DNA of 64,000 bases. Source: Paenibacillus sp. NEAU-GSW1 (lineage in GTDB: Bacteria > Bacillota > Bacilli > Paenibacillales > Paenibacillaceae). Every line of letters begins with the position of its first letter. The first letter of the stretch is position 1. The position numbers and the translations under genes were made by a program. The notes below the pieces were generated by a model, which had not been told where the DNA came from, did not search any database, and saw only the letters and a program-made list of their open reading frames with translations. Location: contig NZ_WOVL01000029.1 of the NCBI RefSeq assembly GCF_009737085.1, positions 1 through 64,000 of the forward strand, given 5' to 3'. Below are positions 16,146 through 23,721 of the stretch, in pieces.

Positions 16146-16862
16146 TTATTGTTGGGCGAAAAGTTCATTTAGCATTTTACAAGGATCATGATCATAGTCA
16201 TTGGAACTACAATATGGTGGCGTATCGGTTGGTTTCTTATTATTAATCGCAAAACTGATATAAGGTTTACCATAGTATTCGGAATCATCTAAACGCTCAT
16301 AGTCGATGGAGACCCTCACACCATATTTGGCTGGAGGCAGTGCTTTTATTACTTTTTTCAAATCTTCAGCGGAAAGTATATTATCTTGCTTTTGCAACGA
16401 TATCCTGATTGAATTACTGTCAGCACTCCAATAGCCAAGTGTCTCGGATTTACTCTCCTTCTCATTAAATTCCAATGGAGCGATTTCTTTAGCAAATGTT
16501 GAATTCAACTCTCCTATGTAGTCTTGTACATATGGCTTCGCACGATATTTTGAAATGGCATCCATTGTATTAGTCCAGAGCTGAACAGCCGGCATAAACA
16601 TAAAAGCCGAGACAATGATGATTACAAAAGTTGCTCCAATATAAGTATTTGTTTCAAAGATATAACTGCCTATACGTAAGTAAACGATTAACCCCATTAC
16701 TGCCAGAACGATGATCCCTGTAATTGTCAGAGCTCGATTCATGCCAAAAAATTTGATTTCATAACTTAAAGCCAAATACAATAAACCAAACAGACATCCG
16801 ACTCCGATACCTGCCGCGCCAAGCAGGTAAAGGGTTGCCCAAAGTTTTTTTAGATTACGCAT
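16146..16862 (-). CDS. uncharacterised membrane protein with RBS inside an inverted repeat
   Basis: A 238-residue protein with four hydrophobic segments in the first 105 residues (about 10-32, 42-61, 63-73 and 77-100) and a soluble C-terminal domain of about 135 residues. It begins at the ATG of MRNLKKLW; AAGGAGAATGCCT provides a site eight bases away, better than the ATG two codons earlier. Family unknown. The AAGGAG lies in the 3' arm of a perfect 15-bp inverted repeat (16867-16917), which could hide it in the mRNA. The C-terminus carries a Cys pair (PPYCSSNDYDHDPC). Confidence 0.6.
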   Translation of the reverse strand: MRNLKKLWATLYLLGAAGIGVGCLFGLLYLALSYEIKFFGMNRALTITGIIVLAVMGLIVYLRIGSYIFETNTYIGATFVIIIVSAFMFMPAVQLWTNTMDAISKYRAKPYVQDYIGELNSTFAKEIAPLEFNEKESKSETLGYWSADSNSIRISLQKQDNILSAEDLKKVIKALPPAKYGVRVSIDYERLDDSEYYGKPYISFAINNKKPTDTPPYCSSNDYDHDPCKMLNELFAQQ

Positions 16863-16866
16863 AGGC

Positions 16867-16917
16867 ATTCTCCTTATGATGAACTGTAATAAGAACTAAC
16901 CCCATCATAAGGAGAAT
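16867..16917 (-). promoter_or_regulatory. 15-bp inverted repeat covering a ribosome binding site
   Basis: ATTCTCCTTATGATG (16867-16881) and CATCATAAGGAGAAT (16903-16917) are perfectly complementary, with 21 bases between. On the leftward mRNA the 3' arm contains AAGGAG of the gene starting at 16862. The hairpin would sequester the site. It has no T run, so it is not a terminator. Confidence 0.5.
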
Positions 16918-16961
16918 TGAATGGTCGTCATAGTTCTAATGTTTCCTAGTACCTTCTGACG

Positions 16962-17123
16962 TTATTTTTTACTTTTCTTTGAAGCTAACCAGAAAACTAG
17001 AATGACTATGGGAATGAAAATGAACCAGGGTATGTTAATCATACTCTGAGTAATAAAGGCAATCACCATCAATCCGATGGCCCCAAGAATGAGCCAGAGA
17101 CAACCTCTGCCGAACGTTTCCAC
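16962..17123 (-). CDS. small membrane protein, 53 residues
   Basis: A GTG at 17123, eleven bases after AAGGGAG, opens a 53-codon frame with two strongly hydrophobic segments (about 8-25 and 30-47) and a basic C-terminus ASKKSKK. The composition is clearly that of a two-pass membrane peptide with a positively charged cytoplasmic tail. No family recognised. It lies just upstream of the membrane protein gene at 16146-16862 and may be co-transcribed with it. Confidence 0.5.
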   Translation of the reverse strand: METFGRGCLWLILGAIGLMVIAFITQSMINIPWFIFIPIVILVFWLASKKSKK

Positions 17124-17236
17124 GCGACAACCATCTCCCTTCTTGACTCCCCTTCTATACCGATATTATGTTCATCGAATTTGATTTATTAAAACAAAAC
17201 GATTTATTGAAACCAACTCGCTACATGTTTTTCTTG

Positions 17237-17701
17237 TTATGACACAATGGATAATTCCATAAATATTTCAGCACTATCATTATCGTTGTATTTGGGTATC
17301 TCATAAAAGCCGAAGCTTCGAAAAACTGACATCGCTTTATAAGATTGCTTCTCAGTGTCCAACCTCAGCTTTATTAATCCGGCTTGTTTTGCAAATTCTA
17401 TTATTTGGCTCATCATGCTTTTGCCGTAACCTTTATCTTGATGTTCAGGTAAGACGAAGAACCTCTTTATTTCGCCAATTCTGTTTTCAGAATCAATACC
17501 CTTCAAACCTATAGACCCAATAACGCCATACCCTTCCTTCAATAACCAGAATCCGCCTCCAGTCTCAAAATATAGAGGTTCAATACTTCTAATATCTGAA
17601 TGCGATCCTTCAGGATCAAAGACATATCCTCTGGAAACATACATCGTTTTCATAAACTCTTCCAATTGATACTGGTCTGATCTAACGTATCTCTGCAGCA
17701 T
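17237..17701 (-). CDS. GNAT-family N-acetyltransferase
   Basis: A 154-residue acetyltransferase. The acetyl-CoA binding motif A is EIKRFFVLPEHQDKGYGKSM, containing the consensus Q/RxxGxG/A as QDKGYG, followed by IIEFAKQAGLIKLRLDT and the motif B region MSVFRSFGFYEI. Substrate unknown. I prefer the ATG of MLQRYV at 17701, seven bases after GAGAGGA, over the ATG two codons upstream. Confidence 0.85.
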   Translation of the reverse strand: MLQRYVRSDQYQLEEFMKTMYVSRGYVFDPEGSHSDIRSIEPLYFETGGGFWLLKEGYGVIGSIGLKGIDSENRIGEIKRFFVLPEHQDKGYGKSMMSQIIEFAKQAGLIKLRLDTEKQSYKAMSVFRSFGFYEIPKYNDNDSAEIFMELSIVS

Positions 17702-17805
17702 TGGCATTCCTCTCTCTCGTGGTTAAAAATATTACGCAATCAATGGTTTGGATCATCCATTCGCCAAGTTTATTTTCTCTAAAAGCATAAAACTTTCTCA
17801 TGTCT

Positions 17806-17928
17806 TCAACCGTTTTCCAATTGCGAGCTCGTTATAGCTGCCTCAACCGGTTTCGCATTGTCATTTCCGCAAGCTGTCAGGAGGAATAGTGCCGTTATTA
17901 TGAGCGCTGCAGCATTGAATTTCAACAT
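17806..17928 (-). pseudogene. truncated lipoprotein gene
   Basis: An ATG at 17928, eight bases after AAAGGGAT, opens a 40-codon frame: a hydrophobic signal peptide, lipobox LTAC (Cys20) and a short mature part ending SSQLENG. In another frame the coding-like sequence continues to about 17715 (TVEDMRKFYAFRENKLGEW). This looks like a frameshift near 17815 in a larger lipoprotein gene. As it stands it would give a very short lipopeptide. Confidence 0.5.
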
Positions 17929-17934
17929 CAAATC

Positions 17935-18238
17935 GATCCCTTTTATATGAAGATATCGAATTAGACGGCAACGAAAATGAAATTGTTACAGATTTAAATG
18001 CTGTTTTTCTCCAGCCAATATTCATACTCGCCGTCAATGGCGTCGCAATTGTTGCATAGTTCTCCCAAGTATCTTCAACATGATACGGACTCCCTGTGAT
18101 TAACTCATTATCGTAGAGGACGAATCGATCCGGATTTATAATAGACACATCCGAACGAATGATTTTTCCGTAATACTCCATAATATATACATTTTCAAAC
18201 TGATTTTTTGCATACTCTAGATTGTTCTCGACCGGCAA
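17935..18238 (-). pseudogene. unidentified reading frame lacking a 5' end
   Basis: The frame contains well-formed protein sequence (NQFENVYIMEYYGKIIRSD, RFVLYDNELITGSPYHVEDT, TPLTASMNIGWRKTA) and is preceded by a TAG only one codon before the TTG at 18238. It has no ribosome site and abuts the 51-bp tandem repeat. It runs on into the lipoprotein signal region, where the frame is probably non-coding. Most likely an interior fragment of a lost gene; no family recognised. Confidence 0.35.
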
Positions 18239-18259
18239 CTAGTGAAGTTCCCCGGCAAC

Positions 18260-18401
18260 CATTCAGGCACTCTATGTTGGATTAATCCACTAACTTCGGC
18301 ACATTTGCCCCATTCAGGCGCTCCATGTTGGATTTATCCACTAACTTCGGCACATTTGCCCCATTCAGGCGCTCTATATTGGATTAATCCACTAACTTCG
18401 G
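18260..18401. repeat. tandem repeat, 51-bp unit, 2.8 copies
   Basis: Copies start at 18260, 18311 and 18362 with CATTCAGG; the third is cut after CTTCGG at about 18401. Each unit contains GGATTAATCC (GGATTTATCC in copy 2), itself a 10-bp palindrome. Differences between copies are a handful of single bases. There is no open gene across it with a start signal. Its 51-bp length is a multiple of three, so all three plus-strand frames cross the copies in phase. Confidence 0.85.
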
Positions 18402-18423
18402 GCGCCAGCAACAGCTGGCAGAC

Positions 18424-18790
18424 TCAATCCAGTTCATACTTCGCAAATCGCAATCCCCACATCGTTCCGAAAAAGTCGCCCTCTGATTTGTTCCAAATTT
18501 CTTTAGCAATAATTTGGCTAATGATGGTTTCTCCCCATTGATCCTTCGCTTTGATGCCTTTGGATGATAAATAATCGAGCCCTTCATTTATTCCTTTTAC
18601 TGCCGATCCCATTGCAACCGAACTCACATCTTCGAAGTGCAAGCTTTCTTTTGATTTATAAAAAAACATCCAAAAACGTATCCTTCTCGACTACAGCAGG
18701 ATCCGCTTTGATGCATAGCAAACCTAAATTCCAAGTCAATATGAACACCTCATCTATGCATTCTTTACCTACGGAATTCGACAACAATCT
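18424..18790 (-). pseudogene. unidentified gene with a frameshift in a T7 tract
   Basis: An upstream frame reads GKECIDEVFILTWNLGLLCI and KADPAVVEKDTFLDVFL before a stop at 18656. Removing one T from the run TTTTTTT near 18660-18666 joins it to the frame YKSKESLHFEDVSSVAMGS through WGETIISQIIAKEIWNKSEG to WGLRFAKYELD, stop at 18424. The joined protein would have about 120 residues. It could be an inactivated gene, a sequencing error in the homopolymer, or a slippage site. The 5' end starts right behind the terminator at 18812-18847, with only a weak TTG start. Confidence 0.5.
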
Positions 18791-18811
18791 CCCAATGCCT
18801 ACCAACAAAAC

Positions 18812-18847
18812 AAAAAAACCGCTGAGGCCAGAGCAGCCAGAGCGGTT
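18812..18847 (-). terminator. Rho-independent terminator of the TIR-like operon
   Basis: AACCGCT and AGCGGTT form the base of the stem, with inner CTGGC and GCCAG-like pairing; the minus strand continues with TTTTTG. It lies 11 bp beyond the stop of the 62-residue gene. Confidence 0.8.
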
Positions 18848-18857
18848 ATCCTTATTG

Positions 18858-19046
18858 TTAAGCAAACGACGGTTTCTTATCGGTTACCTTGCCGCTATAA
18901 ACTTTAATATACTCGTTGTCAGTACCTTCAACGGATGGGCCGGTGAATACAACGCCGATCCCGGAATCTTGTTTCAGTACGCCGAACCTGCGCCCCCGCG
19001 ATACTTCAGCCGATTCGGTCGTATGTTTCTTTCCGCTGTTTCTCAT
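18858..19046 (-). CDS. small protein encoded after the TIR-like gene
   Basis: A 62-residue, basic, Gly-rich protein starting at ATG 19046 and overlapping the stop of the TIR-like gene by four bases (ATGA type), hence translationally coupled. It begins MRNSGKKHTTESAEVSRGRR and continues with FGVLKQDSGIGVVFTGPS and EYIKVYSGKVTDKKPSF. It has no membrane segment. I do not recognise the family. Coupling suggests a partner or inhibitor of the TIR-like protein. The terminator directly behind it closes the operon. Confidence 0.6.
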   Translation of the reverse strand: MRNSGKKHTTESAEVSRGRRFGVLKQDSGIGVVFTGPSVEGTDNEYIKVYSGKVTDKKPSFA

Positions 19047-20095
19047 AGAGAGTCCCCTCCAACTAAAGCTTTAATCGTTATGAGCAGTTCTTCATTATTG
19101 GAAATGATCTTCTTAAAATCAAAAGCGGTTAACGTATATTTACCGGAAATGTGCACCGATAGAACATGTTCTTTATCTAAAGGATAGCACAAGATATAGG
19201 TCTCTTCAATCGCGCGGCGCAAGAAAAATTCATACCTTCCGGTCTTGAAGGCGTCCACCACGTAGATCTTTTGCTCTTCTCGCGCGTCTGCCTCTGCGTC
19301 ATCCAGTTTATAGATTCTGCCGCGGCCGACATTTCCGCCAACCTGTTGAATATGCTCTTGATCGATCCGCTTCCAGATAGCGGCTCCCGTAGTCGTGAAG
19401 CCTCCAGGCTGCAAGAATGAGTTTCGAATCGCTTCCGAAAAAGCGTTGTATCTTTCCATCTTATTCGCGACTGTAATATTTCGAGTATATTCCCAAAAGA
19501 AGCGCAGCAGACTTTGTTTCCGGTCGATCAATGCATCTTTCTCTTCCAGCATTGCTGCAGGATCCTGAAACAGCTGCTCCCTTTTAATGACGCTCAGAAT
19601 CTCGCCGCAAGCGGTATCGACCGCAGCTGCATATTTGCCATCGTCGCGAATACCGTATGTAAGCAAAGTGAGGCCGTTTAAGTCCGAAAGCAAATGAAAC
19701 TCATCGATCTTTTCTTCTGCAAGCAGAGCATTTCGCTCTTCCACTTCGCGAGGTATGATGCAGAAAACACGGCGTCTGCCCAATCTTCCCCAAAACAACC
19801 CTGCTTCAAACAACGTATTGTCTCTCGTAATAAAAACAGGTTTATTGCGGATGATTGCCACATCGTCGGCTGCAAACACGAATATGCCAAAATCATTGGC
19901 GCTCAGCTCTTTTTCAAGCGCTTCCACCGTATAATCGTTGGCGCCAAACGTACCGGCATACCAAGGATTAATTTGCGCCGTGTATTCAAGTTGGGCAGCA
20001 ACCGCACGGGCGTAAGGAATCGCTTCCCGCGAGCAGCCGATAAACACGTTTGGCTTTCGATTGGTTATTTTCAAGCCTCTATTCTCCTTTAGCAT
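19043..20095 (-). CDS. TIR-like domain protein (PF10137 type), candidate NAD-hydrolysing effector
   Basis: A 350-residue protein. Residues about 14-165 match the TIR-like domain of the PF10137 group: PNVFIGCSREAIPYARA (15-31), INPWYAGTFGANDYTVEALE (42-61), DFGIFVFAADD (68-78) and RDNTLFEAGLFWGRLG (91-106). Glu97 occupies the place of the catalytic glutamate of TIR NADases. The rest (about 190-350) is a domain I do not recognise, with WEYTRNITVANKMERYNAF and YEFFLRRAIEETYILCY; it might sense a ligand. Related proteins act in CBASS and Pycsar antiphage defence, but no cyclase gene is nearby. It heads a two-gene operon and is divergent from the gene at 20248. Confidence 0.75.
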   Translation of the reverse strand: MLKENRGLKITNRKPNVFIGCSREAIPYARAVAAQLEYTAQINPWYAGTFGANDYTVEALEKELSANDFGIFVFAADDVAIIRNKPVFITRDNTLFEAGLFWGRLGRRRVFCIIPREVEERNALLAEEKIDEFHLLSDLNGLTLLTYGIRDDGKYAAAVDTACGEILSVIKREQLFQDPAAMLEEKDALIDRKQSLLRFFWEYTRNITVANKMERYNAFSEAIRNSFLQPGGFTTTGAAIWKRIDQEHIQQVGGNVGRGRIYKLDDAEADAREEQKIYVVDAFKTGRYEFFLRRAIEETYILCYPLDKEHVLSVHISGKYTLTAFDFKKIISNNEELLITIKALVGGDSL

Positions 20096-20247
20096 CTAAT
20101 CATTTCCAGTATTTATAAGTATACAAGCATCTTTTCCTTCCGAAAAGGTCTATTCGAACGAGTTTCAGCTGAACAGGCATCTGTATGTAATGAACTTTTT
20201 TGGGGAAAAGTTTGGATTAACAACTTTCATTTAAAGGATATGATTGG

Positions 20248-22311
20248 ATGCCTATACGGATGTTGACACTTTTTCTTTTTATTGCGGCAGCCATATTTTT
20301 GTTGATTTATGTTCCGACGCCGATCGGACTTGCCGATAATTCCGATTTTGACAGAACAATAAGGGCGTTTGACCTTACTCCTATCCATCACTTGAAATAT
20401 TTAACGATGAAAGATACGTATCATATTTCAAATCCGGCCCGAATCTCGCATTACTTTATTCGGATTTTCCTGCCGGTTCAAGACAATCCGGCGAAATACT
20501 ATTCGACACAATTTATATTTATTAAAATCGCGTTATTTTTCAACGCGATAGCGAACAAGCTGCTCGGCCGCGATCGTACGTTGTTTAACCTGTCATTTCA
20601 AACGGCGCAATATATTCTGTTTTATGCTGCCGCGTTGTTCTTATTTATAAAAGAAAACTGGAAACGCCGCCGAGTCGAGGACATCGCCGTTAAAATAGCG
20701 TTTGCCTTCATTTTTATGGACTGCGGCTATCTGGTTTATTTCCATTCGTTTTACGGTGAATCAACGACACTTATCTTTTTGCTTTTATCGTTCGTGCTGC
20801 TTTTGTATTTAGGCAACAATAATAGCAGTTATTTAGTATATGCCGGATTATTGCTGTCGCTATTTATGTTTTCCGGCTCCAAACCGGCCAACTTCCCTTC
20901 CGCATTGCTGCTCTCTGTACCGATCGCCTATTATGCGATCACTCATGAACGATTAAAAAAGAAAATCATCGTTTGCACATCAATCGTTGTCATGCTGCTC
21001 GCTTCTTTTCAATACGCGATACAAGCGCCCGAATGGATGGAAAAAGCGACTACGTTTCAATCCGTATTTTTTGGCGTTCTGTACAATAACCCTGCGCCGG
21101 AGCAATCAACGAAGGAACTGGGCCTGCCGCCGGAACTGTCCAAACTGGAATCGATTAACGCCTATGCAAGGGCACCCTTGAATCCATACGACATTTACGA
21201 TTCAAAATTTGAACAATTGTTTTTTGACCGGACAAGCAAAATTAATGTACTTAACTATTATGTATCCCATCCTGCGTTTTTTGCTGAGAAGCTGGATGTA
21301 AGCGCCGAAGCGGCTTTGCCTCTAAGGCCTACTTATTTAACAAACGTCGAATTGTCTCGTGAGCAAGCAGATTTACGGTTCGAATTTCGGCTGAATGTAT
21401 GGGAAAGCGTCAGAAAGCATTTTTCCGGCTTTGCAGCGATATTTATAGCCGTCGTATTTGCTTTGTCTCTTGTGAACATCATCATTAAAATTAGAAAAAA
21501 GAACAGTTTGTACACGATCTTATTGAGATTTGCGCTATTGGGAGCTGCTGCGGGACAATTTATCGTACCCATTGTCAGCAACGGAAACGCCGATTTGCAA
21601 AAACATATGTTTCTGTTCAATGTACATTTGGATATGCTGATCATCGTGCTGCTGTTGGATAATCTTCAGTTTAAAAACCGAACCTTTCGAGCTGTTGGCT
21701 TTACTGCCGTTGCGATATTGGCAGTTTTAAGCTTTTACCAGGGAAAACCGGAAACAATGACGGTTGGCAACATACAGGGAAACCCGATCAAATGGATTGT
21801 GATTGAGAAAAAAGACGGCATGATAAAAGTAATCGCCGAAGATGTGTTATTCCGTAGCGCGTTCGATGAAGGCTCTAATGATTATGCGCAAGCGAGCATC
21901 CGGCAGCAATTGAATGCCCGCCTGGGGATTTGGTTTACACGGGATGAACGGGAACGCATTCAGAAGGCTCAATACCCTTCCTATTGCAATGAAGAGAACT
22001 GGCGGAATGCCGCAAGCGGAGACCGGCCCCTTTACTGGTTCTCACCGATCAAATATGCGTCACAGAATAGTGAACGGGCATATAGGAATCATTATACCGA
22101 CTATTTAACGCTGCCGACATTAGAGGATGTGGAACAGCTATTTCATTCCTCTAAAACGTCTGCTGTTCTGACAACTGATTATTGGCTCTCTCTCCCTTAC
22201 TACGGCAGTACAGATAAAGCTCGCATCGTATCTTCCGATTATCAGGCATATCATCGCAAGGTGGATACGAAACTCGGCATACGTCCGGTCATGTGGATTA
22301 GTGAAAAATAG
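20248..22311 (+). CDS. multi-pass membrane glycosyltransferase-like protein (WsfD type) with C-terminal DUF6273 domain
   Basis: A 687-residue protein. Residues 1-510 contain about ten membrane segments, with acidic LADNSDFDR after the first, YFHSFYGES in a loop, and GNADLQKHMFLFNVHLDML near the last helices; this resembles GT-C-like glycan transferases such as WsfD. The final 160 residues are soluble and match the DUF6273 pattern: IKWIVIEKKDG, IRQQLNARLGIWFTRDERE, FLLS-like loop replaced by LPTLEDVEQLF, and KLGIRPVMWIS. The fusion of the two parts is notable. The start follows AAAGGATATGATTGG. It is monocistronic, ending in a strong terminator. Confidence 0.65.
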   Translation: MPIRMLTLFLFIAAAIFLLIYVPTPIGLADNSDFDRTIRAFDLTPIHHLKYLTMKDTYHISNPARISHYFIRIFLPVQDNPAKYYSTQFIFIKIALFFNAIANKLLGRDRTLFNLSFQTAQYILFYAAALFLFIKENWKRRRVEDIAVKIAFAFIFMDCGYLVYFHSFYGESTTLIFLLLSFVLLLYLGNNNSSYLVYAGLLLSLFMFSGSKPANFPSALLLSVPIAYYAITHERLKKKIIVCTSIVVMLLASFQYAIQAPEWMEKATTFQSVFFGVLYNNPAPEQSTKELGLPPELSKLESINAYARAPLNPYDIYDSKFEQLFFDRTSKINVLNYYVSHPAFFAEKLDVSAEAALPLRPTYLTNVELSREQADLRFEFRLNVWESVRKHFSGFAAIFIAVVFALSLVNIIIKIRKKNSLYTILLRFALLGAAAGQFIVPIVSNGNADLQKHMFLFNVHLDMLIIVLLLDNLQFKNRTFRAVGFTAVAILAVLSFYQGKPETMTVGNIQGNPIKWIVIEKKDGMIKVIAEDVLFRSAFDEGSNDYAQASIRQQLNARLGIWFTRDERERIQKAQYPSYCNEENWRNAASGDRPLYWFSPIKYASQNSERAYRNHYTDYLTLPTLEDVEQLFHSSKTSAVLTTDYWLSLPYYGSTDKARIVSSDYQAYHRKVDTKLGIRPVMWISEK

Positions 22312-22320
22312 AATTGATTT

Positions 22321-22350
22321 AAAAAAGCGTCGGCAGCCCGACGCTTTTTT
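22321..22350 (+). terminator. bidirectional Rho-independent terminator
   Basis: AAAAAAGCGTCG and CGACGCTTTTTT are perfectly complementary (12 bp) with a six-base loop. It lies between convergent genes ending at 22311 and 22398 and can serve both. Confidence 0.92.
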
Positions 22351-22397
22351 AAACGATTTGCGTTAGTGTGATGCGGAACATGATTGACTAGCGGCAA

Positions 22398-23018
22398 TCA
22401 TAACGGTTCTCCTTTCATTTCTTCAAGTAAACGGACGGTTTCGGTTACGGAATTGCCGATATACGCTAATATCTGTTGTACATCGTAAATCTCTAATGCT
22501 GCCGAAGTCACTTCTTCCTCTACTTTGAAGTCATCATTCAATTGCTGCGCTATGAAAGGAATATATTCCGGATACAGCCCTTCAATCGTAACATCATCAA
22601 TAGCGGGAATTTGTTCAAGCGGCGTTAACGCATAATGGGCAAGCAATCGACTATTTAATCTGTGAAAATCACGATAGCCTTTCTCCACTGCGCTTGTTCT
22701 TTCGTATTCAGGCAATGGCTTAATCAGCTTCAAATACATCGTCTCGTACCATAGATTGTCGGCGACAAGATGGCTTAAATAACCGGTAAAAAACGGATCG
22801 TCAAAATGCGGCTTGTACGTTTGAATGAACCCCCTGCAATCGATTCGCTTCTTCCCTTCGCTATTGATTTGAACGAAATGCGTTGTATGCTTTGGCGCAT
22901 AAACGGGATGCGTTAAATCAGGAGCGAGTCCACCCAAATGCAGCCGGATTTCATTAGAACTGTACAGTTGCTTATTCAGCTCATTCGTAATACAGAAATG
23001 CATCACTCTAGACCCCAT
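22398..23018 (-). CDS. hydrolase related to zinc-dependent phospholipase C
   Basis: A 206-residue protein with the histidine and aspartate spacing of the zinc phospholipase C / S1-P1 nuclease fold: MGSRVMHFCI (His7), LHLGGLAPDLTHP (Asp34, His37), HTTHF (His44, His47) and FTGYLSHLVADNLW (His83, Asp87). The remaining residues are helical. No signal peptide is seen, unlike secreted phospholipases, so the enzyme would be cytosolic; many Bacillales carry such a protein, simply annotated as hydrolase. Substrate unknown. The ATG at 23018 follows GGGGGGAGAGATCAATT. Confidence 0.7.
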   Translation of the reverse strand: MGSRVMHFCITNELNKQLYSSNEIRLHLGGLAPDLTHPVYAPKHTTHFVQINSEGKKRIDCRGFIQTYKPHFDDPFFTGYLSHLVADNLWYETMYLKLIKPLPEYERTSAVEKGYRDFHRLNSRLLAHYALTPLEQIPAIDDVTIEGLYPEYIPFIAQQLNDDFKVEEEVTSAALEIYDVQQILAYIGNSVTETVRLLEEMKGEPL

Positions 23019-23199
23019 AATTGATCTCTCCCCCCTGATGATTCGAATTCGAACTCCAGCAGCCCCGCAACTAGCAATCGCTTACAATTTCGCCAAGCAA
23101 TCTCACTTCCCTTCAAGATTCACGTAAAAAGCATAGCTTTCTTAGTCGACTCCCTTGTCGAATGAGAGAGTATATTAGCTTCTGTTCCTTCAATTGGAT

Positions 23200-23495
23200 T
23201 TAATTATTGACATTAATAGTTATGGTTATTAACAATCTAAACTTTCGATGGCAACATTTCGACTGCGTGAATACCATGCCGCAAGAAGGCGTAATCTTTG
23301 ACTCCATTTCGACAAAGGTCAAGGTTCGAGTGATTATATAAATTCAATCCGCTTCCATTTACCTTCTTCAAGCAATTCATAACTATGTTCCTGCCGCATA
23401 CGAATTGGCCTTATGAGATCCGGTCACAACCATCAAGAGGATCATCCAATGTAATCCAATCTTGTTATCCTCGGCAAAAACTATCAACGAATGAT
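23200..23495 (-). other. intergenic region with gene relics
   Basis: Between 23019 and 23544 no intact gene is seen. Two minus-strand stretches look like worn coding sequence: RMRQEHSYELLEEGKWKRIE ending at a TAA at 23334, and DYAFLRHGIHAVEMLPSK ending near 23245. Neither has a start. They are too short to identify. Confidence 0.35.
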
Positions 23496-23498
23496 CGG

Positions 23499-23530
23499 TA
23501 AAAATAAAAAGCCAGCCCAAAGGCCGGCTT
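23499..23530 (-). terminator. Rho-independent terminator downstream of the acetyltransferase unit
   Basis: AAGCCGGCCTTTGGGCTGGC on the minus strand folds with the GCCGGC/GCTGGC arms and is followed by TTTTTATTTTTA. It lies just past the remnant at 23544-23721. Confidence 0.75.
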
Positions 23531-23543
23531 CACAAGCATACAA

Positions 23544-23721
23544 TTATTTCGCTCCATTTCCCAACAAAATTTGCTCAATCTCTTTATACCCCATTTTTCA
23601 CCGATTCGTAATCGTCGTGTCCGCGTCCGCATCAATCGTCAGCTTTAACACTTCCAAATAGCATTCGGCACCCGCATATAAAACGGGAACTTTCGCGCGG
23701 CCGGAAAGTTTTTTAAGCATC
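23544..23721 (-). pseudogene. remnant of a small gene coupled to the acetyltransferase
   Basis: An ATG overlapping the end of the acetyltransferase gene (ATGCTTAA) opens MLKKLSGRAKVPVLYAGAE, CYLEVLKLTIDADTD and then runs into a TGA. After the stop MGYKEIEQILLGNGAK follows to a TAA at 23544. A DDYESVK block lies in a third frame between them, so two small indels have broken the gene. Family not recognised; the original product would have had about 60 residues. Confidence 0.5.

Noticed and set aside
18260..18401. Possible CRISPR array
   Set aside because: The copies are directly adjacent 51-bp units without variable spacers, and no cas gene is in the window.
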